NCBI GenBank assembly: GCA_022072205.1
Contig: JAJVID010000102.1
Location: 1-38,172, forward strand
DNA from: Acidobacteriota bacterium
Lineage (GTDB): Bacteria > Acidobacteriota > Blastocatellia > RBC074
DNA length: 38,172 bases
Direction of reading: 5' to 3'
The notes below the pieces were generated by a model. The model made no database searches. It was given only the letters and a program-made list of their open reading frames with translations, and had not been told where the DNA came from. Of this stretch, positions 25,400 through 38,172 are shown piece after piece (position 1 is the first letter of the stretch; the number at the start of each line of letters is the position of its first letter). The translations under genes were made by a program, and so were the position numbers.

Positions 25400-27805
25400 C
25401 TATTCGCTCCTGAGCGCCACCATCGGGTCTACCTTCGCCGCTCGCCGCGCCGGAACGTAACAGGCCACCAGCGCCACCAGCGCCAGCGCCCCTGCAATCA
25501 CCGCGAACGTCAGCGGGTCGTTCACGCTTACGCTGAACAGCATGCTCTTCATCAAGCGAGTTAATCCAAACGCCGCCAGCAACCCCGCCGCCAATCCAAT
25601 CAGCGCCAGCGTCAGCCCCTGTTTCAACACCAGCCGCAGAATGTCCGCCGCTGTCGCCCCCAACGCCGCCCGGATGCCGATTTCGTGCGTGCGCTGCGTC
25701 ACGGCATAAGACATCACGCCGTAAATCCCCACCGCCGCCAGCAACAGCGCCAACGCCGAAAACGCGCCCAGCAATTGCGCCAGGAAACGCTGCCCGCCAA
25801 GCGAACGCTGCAAGAGCCATTCGAGCGTCCGCACTTTCCACACCGGCTGATCTCGATCAACCGACCAGATCGCGCCGCGCACCGCGTTCGAGAAATTCGC
25901 CGCATCGCCGTTCGTCCGCACAACCAGCGACGCGAAGATGTGCGGCTGTTGCGCGTAGGCCAGATAGATTTGCGTCAATTCAGGCTCGTCCAGACTGAAA
26001 TGTTTGACATCGCCGACAACGCCGATGACCGAGGCCGTCACGTCCGGCGAAAGCAGATGCACCTGCTTGCCGATGGGGTCATCGTTCGGCCAGTAACGCC
26101 GCGCCATCGTTTGATTGATGACGATGACCGGCGGAGCGTCCGCCTTGTCCTGTTCGGTGAAGACGCGGCCTTCGAGCGTCGGAATCTTCATCGTGCGGAA
26201 GTAATGCGAGTCAACGCGATTGGTTTGCGCCTGCGGTTCCTGACCGGCGGGCGGCGCAGCGCGATCGGGCAAGGTGAAGCCGGAGTCTCCGACATTGCCG
26301 CCGTGCGGTATCGCCATAACTGCCGCCGCCGATTCGACGCCGGGCAGCGCCTCGACGCGCGCGACGACCTGTTCGTGGAATCGCCACTGCTGTTGCGGTT
26401 CGGGATATTTGTTGCGCGGCACGCGGTATTCGAGCGTCAGCACGTTGTGCGCGTCGAAGCCCACGTCAACGCCGCGCAGGTTCATAAAACTTCTGACCAT
26501 CAGTCCCGCGCCGACCATCAACGCCAGCGCCAGCGCGATCTGAACGACGACCAGCGAACCGCGCAAACGATTGCCGCCGCGCCCCGCGCCCGCAGTTCGC
26601 CCGCCATCTTTGAGCGCGTCATTCACATCAGGCCGGGAAAATCGCAAGGCCGGCAGCAGACCGAAAATCAAGCTCGTCAGGATCGAGGCGCCGAGCGTGA
26701 AGCCGAAAACCATGCGGTCGAGTTTGACCTCGACCAGCGGAGGCAGATTGGCCGCGCTGTTGGAGGCCAGCGCATCCATCCCCCAGACGCCGATCAACAA
26801 GCCCAGCGCGCCGCCCACCAGCGACAGCAACAACGATTCAGTCAGCAATTGGCGGACGATCCGCATCCGGCCCGCGCCCAACGCCGAGCGCAAGGCCAGT
26901 TCCTGCCGCCGACCCGTAACGCGGTTGAGCGTCAGATTAGCGACATTGGCGCAGGCGATCAGCAGGACGCACGCGACCACGCCAAGCAATGTCAGCAATG
27001 ACGGTTTCAATCGCTCGACCAGCAGCGCCTGCAACCCGACGATGTTCACGCCGCGATCCTTGTTGGTCTCCGGGTACTGTTGCGCCAGCCGCGCCGCAAT
27101 CGTCTCCATTTCGGCCTGAGCCTGCCGCAGCGACATGCCCAGCTTGAGCCGCCCGATCACAGCAGCGTCGGTGTCTTTTCGCTCAAGAGAAAAATTCGGG
27201 TGATACTGAATCGGCATCCACACTTCCACGTCGGAGAAAGGCGCGCGGAAGCCTTCGGGCGTGACGCCGACGACTGTGAAAAGTTGGTTGTTGAGTGTCA
27301 ACGTCTGGCCGAGCAGATTCGGATCGGCGCCGAACCGGTCGCGCCAGACCGCATAACCGACAACGGCCACCCGCTCTGCGCCCGCTTGATCTTCACCGGG
27401 CAGGAAAGCGCGTCCCAACAACGGTTCGACGCCGAGCATTTTGAAAAAATCAGCGGAGACAAAACCGCCCACCACGCGCCCCGGTTCGGCGCGCCCCGTC
27501 AGGTTGACGCTCTGCGCCGCAAACGCCGAGAGATGCGCGAAAGATTTGCTCTGCGTTTGCCAATCGCGCAGGTCGGGCCACGAAACCCCATCGCGCGAAT
27601 CACGACTCGTCCGCGTATAAACCACCACCAGTTGATCGGGATGATCGTAAGGCAACGGACGCAGCAACGCCGCGTTGACGACACTGAAAATCGCCGTGTT
27701 CGCGCCAATGCCCAGCGCCAGCGTCAAAACAGCGATCAACGTGAAGCCGGGTTTCTTCATCAACATTCGCGCGCCGTAGCGCAGGTCTTGCCGCAGACTT
27801 TGCAT
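25400..27805 (-). CDS. ADOP-family orphan ABC permease, copy B (last of the tandem array)
   Basis: This 801-residue protein starts [20 protein letters not shown] and has two MacB-like periplasmic domains and two FtsX cores in alternation. The first coupling motif is RRQELALRSALGA and the second RTHEIGIRAALGA. The C-terminus is [15 protein letters not shown], the family ending. It is the shortest copy. It follows copy C with a 24-base spacer nearly identical to two other spacers in the array, containing AGGAGAAAA as ribosome-binding site, and converges with the zinc-ribbon gene 33 bases away. Translocated substrate, if any, is unknown. Confidence 0.93.
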   Translation of the reverse strand: MQSLRQDLRYGARMLMKKPGFTLIAVLTLALGIGANTAIFSVVNAALLRPLPYDHPDQLVVVYTRTSRDSRDGVSWPDLRDWQTQSKSFAHLSAFAAQSVNLTGRAEPGRVVGGFVSADFFKMLGVEPLLGRAFLPGEDQAGAERVAVVGYAVWRDRFGADPNLLGQTLTLNNQLFTVVGVTPEGFRAPFSDVEVWMPIQYHPNFSLERKDTDAAVIGRLKLGMSLRQAQAEMETIAARLAQQYPETNKDRGVNIVGLQALLVERLKPSLLTLLGVVACVLLIACANVANLTLNRVTGRRQELALRSALGAGRMRIVRQLLTESLLLSLVGGALGLLIGVWGMDALASNSAANLPPLVEVKLDRMVFGFTLGASILTSLIFGLLPALRFSRPDVNDALKDGGRTAGAGRGGNRLRGSLVVVQIALALALMVGAGLMVRSFMNLRGVDVGFDAHNVLTLEYRVPRNKYPEPQQQWRFHEQVVARVEALPGVESAAAVMAIPHGGNVGDSGFTLPDRAAPPAGQEPQAQTNRVDSHYFRTMKIPTLEGRVFTEQDKADAPPVIVINQTMARRYWPNDDPIGKQVHLLSPDVTASVIGVVGDVKHFSLDEPELTQIYLAYAQQPHIFASLVVRTNGDAANFSNAVRGAIWSVDRDQPVWKVRTLEWLLQRSLGGQRFLAQLLGAFSALALLLAAVGIYGVMSYAVTQRTHEIGIRAALGATAADILRLVLKQGLTLALIGLAAGLLAAFGLTRLMKSMLFSVSVNDPLTFAVIAGALALVALVACYVPARRAAKVDPMVALRSE

Positions 27806-27829
27806 ACTTTTCTCCTTGTCGGATGTGAA

Positions 27830-30241
27830 TCAGTCGCAGCGCAGCGCAATCATCGGATCAACCTTCGTCGCGCGCCGCGCCGGGATGTAACAGGCCACGA
27901 GCGCCACAATCGCCAACAGCGCCACGACCGCCGCAAACGTCGCCGGGTCGGTCGCGCTCACGTCGTAAATCAAGCCGGACAGAAACCTCGTCAGGCCGAG
28001 AGCCAGAGCCAGACCGACAGCGACGCCAAGGAGCGCCAGCGACATTCCGTGCCCGACAACGAGCCGCATCACGTCGCGCCTTTGAGCGCCAAGCGCGATG
28101 CGGACGCCGATTTCGCGCGTGCGCTGCGCGACCGAATAGGCGATTATCGCGTAGATGCCCGTCAGCGCCAGCGCCAGCGCGACCGCCGCCAGGATTCCGA
28201 GCAGGAGCATGTTCAGCCGTCGCGGGGAAACCGAATCGGCGACCGTCCGCTCCATCGTCTGCACGTTGTAAACAGGCTGGTCTTTGTCAATCGCGCCGAT
28301 CTGATTGCGCACGGCGGCGGCGAGGCTCATCGGTTCTGCGGAGGTTCGGATCACCAATCCCATCCGCCCCTGCGGGTTCTGCGCGAAAGGCATATAGACG
28401 TGTGTGGACGCTTCGGCGTCAAGCCCCGATTGCCGCACGTCGCCAACTACGCCGACTATCGTTTGCCAGCGATCTCTCATCTTGATGCGCCTGCCGATGG
28501 GGCTTTCGTTCGGCCAGTAGCGGCGAACCACCGCTTCATTGACTATGGCCACAGGCGGCGCGTCTGCGGCGTCGGCTTCGGTGAAAGCGCGGCCTTGCGA
28601 AATCGGGATGTTCATCGCGCGGAAATAATCAGGACTGATCGAGCGATAATCGGCCAACGGCGTCTCGCTGCGGCTCCGAGGCTCCGGCCTGCCCTCGATC
28701 AGAAACCCGTCAACGCTTCTGCGGCTGGAGAGAGGCGGATTGTTGACGATTGCGGCCGATTGGACTCCCGGCAGTGAGTTAATTCGTTCGAGCGCCTGTT
28801 TGAAAAACGCTGCCTGAGACTGTGGCGTGTCGTATCTGGTCGAGGCCAGCGATGTCTCCATCGCCAACAGGTTTTTCGCGTTGAAGCCGGGGGCGACCTG
28901 CTGAAGCCGCCAGAAACTTTTGATCAACAATCCCGCGCCAATCAGCATCACGAGCGCCAACGCGACTTCGGCCACCACCAGCGCGCCGCGCAATCTGTTC
29001 GATCCTCCCGTCGAAATGCGGCCGCCGTCTCTGAGCGCTTCGTTCAAGTCCAGGCCCGAAGCTCTGAGCGCCGGGATCAGGCCGAAGATGACGCCGGTCA
29101 GCAGAGAGATCAGAAGCGTGAATCCCAGAACGCGGGCGTCAAGCGTCACTTCATCGGCGCGCGGTATGACGCCGCCGCCGAGCGTGAGCAGCGCGTCAAC
29201 TCCCCAATAAGCGATCAGCAATCCCGCGCCGCCGCCGAGCAGAGCGAGCAGCAGGCTTTCGATCATCAACTGTCGAAGGAGCCGCGCGCGACCCGCGCCC
29301 ATCGCCGCGCGAATCGCTATCTCTTTCCGCCGCGACGCGGCGCGCAGCAGCAGCAGATTGGCCACATTGGCGCAGGCTATCAGCAGCACGATGCCTACGG
29401 CGCCGAGCAGCGCCATCAACGACGGTTTTATCCTGCGCGCCACCTGATCGCCCAACGGCAAAGTATTCGCGCCGATGCTTTCGTGCGTGTCGCGGCGAGT
29501 CTGCTGGCGTCGCGCGGCGATGGTTTCAATCCCGGCTTTGGCCTGCGCCATCGTCACCCCCGGCTTCAGCCGTCCGATGACGAACAGGCTGTGCGAATTG
29601 CGCCCGGTCTCGGTCTCAAGCCGGCGTGGCGTCCACAACTCGCTCCTGATCACGCCGCTCTGCGCCTGCGGCGGCGGGAATTGAAAGCTCGCGGGCATCA
29701 CGCCGATCACGGTATGCGCGGCGCCGCTGAGCGAGATCGCGCGTCCAATGATCTTCGGGTCGCCGCCGAATCGCCGTTGCCACAATCCGTAACTCAGCAC
29801 AACGACCGGATCGGCCCCTGCGCGATCCTCCTCCGGCGAAAAGGTTCGTCCGAGCGCGGGCGCCACTCCGAGCGCTGGAAAAAGGCTCGCCGTCACCGCC
29901 GCGCCTTCGATTCGCACGGGATCATCGCCGCCCGTCAGGTTGTAATTGCGCCTGTCGGAAGCCGCGAGATGTTCAATAAACTGCGCGCTGTCTCGATAGT
30001 CGAAGTAATCGTCGGGCGCGAGTTCAAGCTGATCCGTCTGCTTTATCTTCTCCCACACCACGACGAGCCGGTCGGGATCGGCGTAATCGAGCGGACGCAA
30101 TATCACGCCGTTGATGACGCTGAAAATAGCGCTATTGGCGCCGATGCCCAGCGCCAGAATCAAAACCGCGACGGCCGTGAAGCCGGGGCGTTTTAACAAC
30201 ATTCGCGCGCCGAAGCGCAGGTCTTGCCACAGGCTTTGCAT
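27830..30241 (-). CDS. ADOP-family orphan ABC permease, copy C
   Basis: This 803-residue protein has the family start ([20 protein letters not shown]) and end ([15 protein letters not shown]). Coupling motifs are [13 protein letters not shown] in the first FtsX core and [13 protein letters not shown] in the second. The first periplasmic domain has its own character (ADSA-type segments replaced by long loops such as [20 protein letters not shown]), as expected if the copies sense or bind different things. It sits mid-array, 24 bases from each neighbour gene. The junction bases and the last 20 codons resemble those of copies B and D closely at DNA level. Confidence 0.93.
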   Translation of the reverse strand: MQSLWQDLRFGARMLLKRPGFTAVAVLILALGIGANSAIFSVINGVILRPLDYADPDRLVVVWEKIKQTDQLELAPDDYFDYRDSAQFIEHLAASDRRNYNLTGGDDPVRIEGAAVTASLFPALGVAPALGRTFSPEEDRAGADPVVVLSYGLWQRRFGGDPKIIGRAISLSGAAHTVIGVMPASFQFPPPQAQSGVIRSELWTPRRLETETGRNSHSLFVIGRLKPGVTMAQAKAGIETIAARRQQTRRDTHESIGANTLPLGDQVARRIKPSLMALLGAVGIVLLIACANVANLLLLRAASRRKEIAIRAAMGAGRARLLRQLMIESLLLALLGGGAGLLIAYWGVDALLTLGGGVIPRADEVTLDARVLGFTLLISLLTGVIFGLIPALRASGLDLNEALRDGGRISTGGSNRLRGALVVAEVALALVMLIGAGLLIKSFWRLQQVAPGFNAKNLLAMETSLASTRYDTPQSQAAFFKQALERINSLPGVQSAAIVNNPPLSSRRSVDGFLIEGRPEPRSRSETPLADYRSISPDYFRAMNIPISQGRAFTEADAADAPPVAIVNEAVVRRYWPNESPIGRRIKMRDRWQTIVGVVGDVRQSGLDAEASTHVYMPFAQNPQGRMGLVIRTSAEPMSLAAAVRNQIGAIDKDQPVYNVQTMERTVADSVSPRRLNMLLLGILAAVALALALTGIYAIIAYSVAQRTREIGVRIALGAQRRDVMRLVVGHGMSLALLGVAVGLALALGLTRFLSGLIYDVSATDPATFAAVVALLAIVALVACYIPARRATKVDPMIALRCD

Positions 30242-30265
30242 AGTTTTTTCCTTCTCGAATTTGAA

Positions 30266-32719
<2,454 letters not shown>

Positions 32720-32771
32720 ATGTCTCCTCCATTGGTTGGTTGCTGGCGACAAACCGCAGGCGGCGAGTGAC

Positions 32772-32867
32772 TCACTCCCTTACCCGCAGGTGAAACCGCA
32801 AAAACGCCAGCATCTGGCGGATGATCTCGCGCGTCGTTTCGCTGTCGCGCCTGGTTTCCTGACTCAT
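32772..32867 (-). CDS. Possible 31-residue small protein between two permease genes
   Basis: ATG 32867 is preceded by AAGGAGAGTTAGCA, a strong Shine-Dalgarno with ideal spacing. The 31 codons end in TGA at 32772 and encode [20 protein letters not shown] followed by [11 protein letters not shown]. The peptide is an amphipathic, highly basic/charged helix with a hydrophobic stretch in the middle. It could be a true small protein of the permease operon, a leader peptide, or the shortened end of a lost gene. No homolog is recalled. It ends 52 bases before the start of copy D. Confidence 0.45.
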   Translation of the reverse strand: MSQETRRDSETTREIIRQMLAFLRFHLRVRE

Positions 32868-32891
32868 TGCTAACTCTCCTTGCACTCACAC

Positions 32892-35363
32892 TCAATCACA
32901 CCGAAGCGCGATCATTGGGTCAACCTTCGTCGCCCGCCGCGCCGGAATCCAGCAGGCCAGCAAGGCGACAACCGCCAGCAATAGCGCGACCATTGCAAAG
33001 GTGGCCAGGTCGGTTCTGCTCACGCCGTAAAGCAGGCTTTCGATCAATCGCGTGGCGAGGAAAGCCGCGCCCAGCCCAGCCGCCGCGCCAACGCCCACCA
33101 GCAGCATTCCCTGTTTCAGAATCAGCTTCAGCACATCTCCTGATTGCGCGCCGAGCGCCACCCGCACGCCGATCTCGCGCGTGCGGCGGCTGACCATCCA
33201 GGACATCACCCCGTACAGCCCAAGCGCGGCCAGCAGCAACGCCACCAGGCCAAAAATTCCGATCAGCGTCGAAGCCAGTCGCATCGCCGAGAGCGCCTTG
33301 CCGATCTGTTCTGACAGCGGGTTGATCTTGTCCGCCTGAAGCGACGAATCGAGCGCGAGCAGTTCGCCGCGTACGGACGGAATCAAATCCGCTGTGCGCG
33401 CCTTCACGCGCATGACGAAGTTGGTGTAGCTGTCGTAACCGCGCTGCAAAGCCGGCAAATCAAAATGCGGGATCGGCGTTTCAGTCAGATCGTGATGTTT
33501 GATGTCGCGCGCGACACCGATGATTTCGAGCGGCGGCGCGCCCGCGCCCACCCGCAATCTTTTGCCAAGCGGGTTTTCGCCGGGAAAAAGCCGCCGCGCC
33601 ATAGTTTCGTTGACGATCACCACGCCGGGCGCGCCCGCGCGATCCTGCTCGGTGAAGCCGCGCCCCGCGACAATGCCAATGCCCATCGTTTCGTGATAAC
33701 GCGGGCCGACGAAGTTCGTATCGAAGGCCATCTGTTCATCAGGCAACGGCTGGTGGCCATCAACAAAAAGGCTGCTCATATACCGGCTGCCGCTGAGCGG
33801 CATAACCAGCCCGTAGCTTGCCGATTCAACTCCGGGCAGCGCCGACAGTCGTTCGAGGAATTGCCGCTGCAACTCGCTGCCGCGCGCCTTGTCGTACTTC
33901 TTTTCGTCCAGATCGAGCGGCGCAACCAGCACGCTCTCCGTCCGGTAGCCGGGATCAATCGCCAGCAGATTGCGCAAACTCTTGATGCACAGCCCAGCGC
34001 CGGTCAGCGTCACAATCGCCAGCGCCAGTTGCGCCGCGACCAGCAGGCTGCGGAAGCCAAAGCGCCGCTCGCGCTGACCGGAGACGCCGCTTTCTTCTTT
34101 CAACGCGGGTACGAGATCGGCTCGCGCGCTCTGCCACGCGGGCGCGACGCCGAACACGATCCCGGCCAGCAGCGTCGCCAGCGCGGTGAACGCCATCACG
34201 CGCCAATCTATGCTGTCGCCAAGCAGCGTCTCGGCAACGCTGAGCCTCGCCTGAGTCTTGACCAGCAATGTCACCAGCCAGGGCGCAAGCAGCAACCCGA
34301 CAGCGCCGCCCGCCACAGCCAGCAGCAAGCTTTCAGTCAACAATTGCCGCGCCACCCGCCAGCGCCCGGCGCCCATCGCCAGCCGGATTGCCATCTCCTT
34401 GCGCCGCGCGACGCCGCGCGCCAGCATCAACCCCGCGACGTTGGCGCAGGCAATCAACAACACCAGCCCGACCACCGCCATCAACAGTTTGAGCGGCGAC
34501 GAAAACCGTTTCCGCAAAATCGAAATGCCGCGCCCGCCCGGCTCGAATTTGATGTGCTGTTCGCTGAACGGCAGCCCTTTCGTGATCACGCCCGGCGGCG
34601 TGTTGGCTTCCTTGATCTGTTGAGCGAGCGCGTCCAGTCCCGCTTCCGCCTGCGCCTGACTGACGCCGTTCTTGATGCGCCCCATCAATAACAGGAAGCC
34701 GTCTTTTCGGTTCTCGATGAATTTTGATTGCGCCAGTTGCGGATGCATCAGCGCGGGAACCCAGACCTCGGTCGGCTCTTCCAGAATCATCCCGTTGAAG
34801 CTCGGCGGCGCGACGCCGATCACGGTCAGCGGAATGTTGTTGAGCGTGATCGTCCGGCCAATCAGATTCGGATCGGCGCCGAACCGGCGGCGCCAGAATC
34901 CGTCGCTGACCACCGCGACCGGCTGCGCCCCCGGCGTCCGGTCTTCTTCAGGCGAAAACGTCCGTCCACGCGCGGCCCCAACGCCAAGCACGTCGAAATA
35001 ATTGCCGGAGACATATTCGCCCGACACGCGCTCGATGCGGTCGTTCGTCTTCAGTTCCAACTGCGTGGTCGCGAAAGCCAGCAAACCGGACAAGACCTGG
35101 TTCTGCGCTCGATAATCGCTGAAGTTCGGATAAGAGAAAGCGTTGCTGACGAAGTGCGGCTTGACGCTGACTGAATTGATCAGAACAAGTTGTCGCGGCT
35201 CTTTGACGGCCAGCGACCTGACGAGCAGCTTGTCCGTCACGCTGAAAATGGCCGTGTTCGCGCCGATGCCGAGCGCCAGCGTGACGACAGCAATCAACGT
35301 GAAGCCGGGGTTCTTCGCCAACATTCGCGCGCCGAAGCGCAGGTCTTGCCAGAGGGTTTGCAT
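32892..35363 (-). CDS. ADOP-family orphan ABC permease, copy E
   Basis: This 823-residue protein begins [20 protein letters not shown] and ends [15 protein letters not shown]. The post-TM1 segment differs from copies B-D: VRSLAVKEPRQLVLINSVSV in place of the usual LRPLPY, a feature partly shared with copy F ([20 protein letters not shown]). Copies E and F are therefore probably the closest pair. Coupling motifs are RRKEMAIRLAMGA and [13 protein letters not shown]. It follows copy F by 24 bases and precedes the small ORF by 24 bases. Confidence 0.93.
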   Translation of the reverse strand: MQTLWQDLRFGARMLAKNPGFTLIAVVTLALGIGANTAIFSVTDKLLVRSLAVKEPRQLVLINSVSVKPHFVSNAFSYPNFSDYRAQNQVLSGLLAFATTQLELKTNDRIERVSGEYVSGNYFDVLGVGAARGRTFSPEEDRTPGAQPVAVVSDGFWRRRFGADPNLIGRTITLNNIPLTVIGVAPPSFNGMILEEPTEVWVPALMHPQLAQSKFIENRKDGFLLLMGRIKNGVSQAQAEAGLDALAQQIKEANTPPGVITKGLPFSEQHIKFEPGGRGISILRKRFSSPLKLLMAVVGLVLLIACANVAGLMLARGVARRKEMAIRLAMGAGRWRVARQLLTESLLLAVAGGAVGLLLAPWLVTLLVKTQARLSVAETLLGDSIDWRVMAFTALATLLAGIVFGVAPAWQSARADLVPALKEESGVSGQRERRFGFRSLLVAAQLALAIVTLTGAGLCIKSLRNLLAIDPGYRTESVLVAPLDLDEKKYDKARGSELQRQFLERLSALPGVESASYGLVMPLSGSRYMSSLFVDGHQPLPDEQMAFDTNFVGPRYHETMGIGIVAGRGFTEQDRAGAPGVVIVNETMARRLFPGENPLGKRLRVGAGAPPLEIIGVARDIKHHDLTETPIPHFDLPALQRGYDSYTNFVMRVKARTADLIPSVRGELLALDSSLQADKINPLSEQIGKALSAMRLASTLIGIFGLVALLLAALGLYGVMSWMVSRRTREIGVRVALGAQSGDVLKLILKQGMLLVGVGAAAGLGAAFLATRLIESLLYGVSRTDLATFAMVALLLAVVALLACWIPARRATKVDPMIALRCD

Positions 35364-35387
35364 ACTTTTCTCCTCGTCGAATTTGAA

Positions 35388-37832
35388 TCAGTCGCGCCGC
35401 AACGCGATCATCGGGTCAACCTTCGCCGCCCGCCGCGCCGGAATCCAGCAGGCCGCAAAAGCGACCGCCGCCAGCAACAGCGTGACGCCGATGAAAGTCC
35501 GCACATCGGTGGCGCTCACGCCATAAAGCAGCGCGTTGAGCAGTCGCGTTCCGGCGATGGCTGCGGCGAGGCCGAACGCGATGCCTACAATCGTCAGGGA
35601 CAGGCCCTGGCGCACGATGAGGCGAATGATTTGCGCAGAGGTTGCGCCGAGCGCCAGGCGAATGCCGATCTCGCGCGTGCGTTGCGACACGGTATAAGAC
35701 ATCACGCCGAAAATGCCGATGGCGGCCAACAGCAACGCCAGCAGGCCAAAGCTGCCCAGCAATGTGGCGGCGATGCGGGCAGGAAAAAGCGCGACGCTCA
35801 GGTGTTCGGTCAGGGTCGCCGCGCCATAAACCGGCAGAGTGGCGTCGAGTTGCTGAAATTCGCGGCGCAATGCGGCGAGCGCAGTTTCCGGGTCGCCCTG
35901 GGCGCGGACAATCAGCGTCAGGAAGTCGCCTGTTTGCGGGCGCAGGTTGCGATAGAAAAACGGCTCGTGTTTCTCGCTCAGGCTGAAATACCTGCCGTCC
36001 TGCATCACGCCGGCGACTTCTATCCACGGGCCTTGCAGACCATCGAGGCTGAACCGTTTGCCGATCGCCGACTGGCCAGGCCAGAAACGGCGCGCGAAAG
36101 CTTCGTTGACTATCGCCACGCGCTGCCCGGATGCGGCATCGGCTTCGGTGAAATCACGGCCCTCCAACAACTGCGTGCCGAGCGCAGTCAGCAAACCGGG
36201 GCTGCACGACCCTGCCATCACCATCGGCGCGTTGCCGCCTCGTTGTTCGGGCTGACCTTCGATCTGAATTTCTTCGTTATTGATGTTCAGGCTGAGCGGC
36301 AGAAAAGTCGTCAGCCCGGCAGCCTGCACGTTCGGCAACGCGCGGACACGTTCCAGCAATTGTTTTTTGAACTGCTGTGTACGGCTTTCGTCATAGCCCT
36401 GCAAATTCAGATCGAAAGACAGCTTGAGCGCGTGTTGCGCAATCAGCCCCGGATTGATGCGTTGCGCGTTTTGCAGGCCGCGCAACACCAGCCCGGCGCA
36501 GACCAGCAACACCAGCGATAAGGTCATTTGCAGGACGACCAGGCCGCTGCGTAACCACGAACGGCGATAGCCGCCGGCTCCGGCTTCGTCTTTCAGCGCG
36601 GGAACCAGATCCGGCTTTGTGGTTTGCAGCGCGGGCGCCAAACCGAACAGCGCGCCTGCCAGCGTTGAGGCGACCAGAGTGAACGACAGCACGCGATAAT
36701 CAAGTTGCAAATCAAGCGTCAGCGGAATTTCCATGGGCGGCTTGAAGGCGACGACGGCGTCCATCAGCCAGTACGCCAACAACAAACCGAACGCGCCGCC
36801 CAGCAGCGACAGCATCACGCTTTCAGTCAGCAACTGGCGTAACAACCGAAGGCGGCTCGCTCCGAGAGCCAGACGAATGGCAATTTCCTTGCGTCGCTCG
36901 GTCGCGCGCGCCAGCAACAGATTCGCCAGATTGGCGCAGGCCAGCAGCAACACCAGCCCGACCGCCAGCATCAACACGCCCGCAAACCCCAGCACCGACC
37001 CGCGAAAGAACGCGCCGAACAGGCCCGGCGGCGAAAGCGTAATCGTCAGGCCGTCGTTTTCCTTCGGGTATTCGCGCGCAAGTTGCGCCGCGATATTTTT
37101 CAATGCGGCTTCGGCCTGCGCCGTCGTGACGCCTGGCTTGCGTCGTCCGAGGACAAAAAAATTGAACGTGTCTCGCGCCTTGAAATAATCGCGCCCCGGT
37201 TCGATCTGCCCGGACATCGCCAGCGGAAACCACATCTCGGCCTGAAAAGCGATTTCGACGCCGTGAAATCCGGCGGGCGTGACGCCGATGATCGTGTATT
37301 CGCGCCCGTTCACCAGCGCCGTTTGTCCCACGATGTTCGCCGCTCCGCCGAAGCGTCGCTGCCAGCAATCGTGCGACAACACCGCCACCGGATGCGCGCC
37401 TGGCGCTTTGTCGTCTTCCATCGTGAACAATCTGCCCGCCGCCGGCGAGAGTCCCAACGTCTCGAAATAATTTCCCGACACCACCAAACCCCACAGCCGC
37501 GTATTCACGCCCTGATTGCTCAGGCTGACTGGCGCAAGCCGATATGCCGCCAGTCCCGTCAACACGTCATTGCGGTCGCGCAGGTCGAGGTAATTCGGAA
37601 TCGAAAACGTCGGGAAATTCCGCTTCCCGTCGAGCGAGACGCTGTTGAGCGAAACCAGTTGATCGGGTTGCGCAACAGGCAGCGGACGCAACAGCACGGT
37701 GTTCACGAGGCTGAAAATGGCCGTGTTCGCGCCGATGCCGAGCGCCAGCGTAATGATGGCAATCAAGGTGAAGCCGGGTTTCTTGAGCAACATTCGCGCG
37801 CCGTAGCGCAGGTCTTGCCAGAGAGTGATCAT
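35388..37832 (-). CDS. ADOP-family orphan ABC permease, copy F (first of the tandem array)
   Basis: This 814-residue protein starts at ATG 37832 ([20 protein letters not shown]), with GGAGAAG about six bases upstream; the frame stays open to 37931 but that part has no family similarity. The two-fold MacB/FtsX layout is complete, with coupling motifs [13 protein letters not shown] and [13 protein letters not shown] and the C-terminus [15 protein letters not shown]. It is the promoter-proximal gene of a probable five-permease operon running to 25400. The upstream spacer does not show the 24-base junction sequence, consistent with this being the array's outer edge. Confidence 0.93.
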   Translation of the reverse strand: MITLWQDLRYGARMLLKKPGFTLIAIITLALGIGANTAIFSLVNTVLLRPLPVAQPDQLVSLNSVSLDGKRNFPTFSIPNYLDLRDRNDVLTGLAAYRLAPVSLSNQGVNTRLWGLVVSGNYFETLGLSPAAGRLFTMEDDKAPGAHPVAVLSHDCWQRRFGGAANIVGQTALVNGREYTIIGVTPAGFHGVEIAFQAEMWFPLAMSGQIEPGRDYFKARDTFNFFVLGRRKPGVTTAQAEAALKNIAAQLAREYPKENDGLTITLSPPGLFGAFFRGSVLGFAGVLMLAVGLVLLLACANLANLLLARATERRKEIAIRLALGASRLRLLRQLLTESVMLSLLGGAFGLLLAYWLMDAVVAFKPPMEIPLTLDLQLDYRVLSFTLVASTLAGALFGLAPALQTTKPDLVPALKDEAGAGGYRRSWLRSGLVVLQMTLSLVLLVCAGLVLRGLQNAQRINPGLIAQHALKLSFDLNLQGYDESRTQQFKKQLLERVRALPNVQAAGLTTFLPLSLNINNEEIQIEGQPEQRGGNAPMVMAGSCSPGLLTALGTQLLEGRDFTEADAASGQRVAIVNEAFARRFWPGQSAIGKRFSLDGLQGPWIEVAGVMQDGRYFSLSEKHEPFFYRNLRPQTGDFLTLIVRAQGDPETALAALRREFQQLDATLPVYGAATLTEHLSVALFPARIAATLLGSFGLLALLLAAIGIFGVMSYTVSQRTREIGIRLALGATSAQIIRLIVRQGLSLTIVGIAFGLAAAIAGTRLLNALLYGVSATDVRTFIGVTLLLAAVAFAACWIPARRAAKVDPMIALRRD

Positions 37833-38172
37833 AAATCTTCTCCGTTCGTGCTTCAGGTCAGTATCGAGAATTGCCGGGCAGCATTGCCTCTGATGGCCAG
37901 GCGCGGCGATTCTTCGTTTCAACCTAATCAACTAACCAAGCCGCGTGCCACATTGGACAACAGGCTAAGTTCTTGAATGGCGGGATTTGAGATTAGGCCG
38001 ACGATCAAGATGAGCGGTGATCTGTCCGATTCTGGGATCACGCTTTCCCAGAATTGAAGTGACGCTGAGGAGTGACAAGCAGCAACCATTCTGGTCGCAA
38101 GTCGGAAGTCAGAACCCGATGAACGGCGGCGCATCGGCGGCTGGGATGAGCGCGAAAAAGAGTCCGGATAAG
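37833..38172. other. Right-edge spacer without a supported gene
   Basis: No open frame here looks coding. A perfect 8-base stem TTCTGGGA/TCCCAGAA (38030-38037, 38046-38053) has no U-tract and could be an operator or RNA hairpin. Two tandem heptamers AAGTCGG, AAGTCAG stand at 38099-38112. A plus-strand ATG at 38119 opens a frame to the edge but has no ribosome-binding site. The promoter for permease copy F should lie here, but I cannot place it. Confidence 0.5.

Noticed and set aside
27080-28777. 565-codon plus-strand frame across two permease genes
   Set aside because: It runs opposite two well-conserved ADOP genes and through their junction, is rich in Arg/Gln/His with no motif, and reflects third-position GC bias. 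The same holds for 25685-27001 and 35190-36521.
37928-38134. 68-codon minus-strand frame near the right edge
   Set aside because: No ribosome-binding site or recognisable motif, and it runs through the tandem AAGTC(G/A)G repeat.

Overview
This 38 kb window is GC-rich and gene-dense. It most likely comes from an Acidobacteriota chromosome, probably class Blastocatellia or a relative. The strongest clue is six large 'acidobacterial duplicated orphan permease' (ADOP) genes with no ABC ATPase in the window. An S46 dipeptidyl-peptidase, a GT9 glycosyltransferase and an lptE/holA operon (a Gram-negative outer membrane) fit this. The placement is inferred from gene content; no marker gene was compared.

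Layout. 1-1404 (minus): a membrane-bound SpoIIE-type phosphatase followed directly by the start of tsaD, which runs off the left edge. 1651-4196 (plus): a sugar-1-phosphate nucleotidyltransferase and a phosphohexomutase, consecutive steps to an NDP-sugar. 4501-5979 (plus): a small HTH-like protein and a PLP aminotransferase. 6188-11235 (minus): a receptor-like Ser/Thr kinase with an FGE-like outer domain, a secreted protein, and argH. 11480-15157 (plus): both unrelated phosphoglycerate mutases, gpmA then gpmI, and a GT9 glycosyltransferase. 15300-17528 (plus): a secreted S46 peptidase. 17616-18847 (minus): an ECF sigma factor with a cupin anti-sigma factor. 19008-21759 (minus): lptE, a six-repeat secreted protein, and holA. 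22056-37832 (minus): six ADOP permeases, five in tandem, interrupted by one plus-strand zinc-ribbon membrane protein and one 31-codon small ORF.

The least ordinary feature lies between genes. At least five intergenic spaces hold long inverted repeats whose arms are tandem arrays of 7-base units. The unit differs from element to element, but the 7-base period and hairpin layout are shared. Two more have 8- or 9-base units. Several sit inside operons, overlap stop codons or end against a start codon that lacks a Shine-Dalgarno sequence. The heptamer format recalls the STRR repeats of filamentous cyanobacteria.

Three protein-level oddities stand out. GpmI has lost two of the four ligands of one manganese site and sits beside an intact gpmA. 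LptE has Ser where the lipobox Cys should be, one base change away. An lptE-holA operon carries an inserted gene made of six degenerate DUF4177-like repeats.
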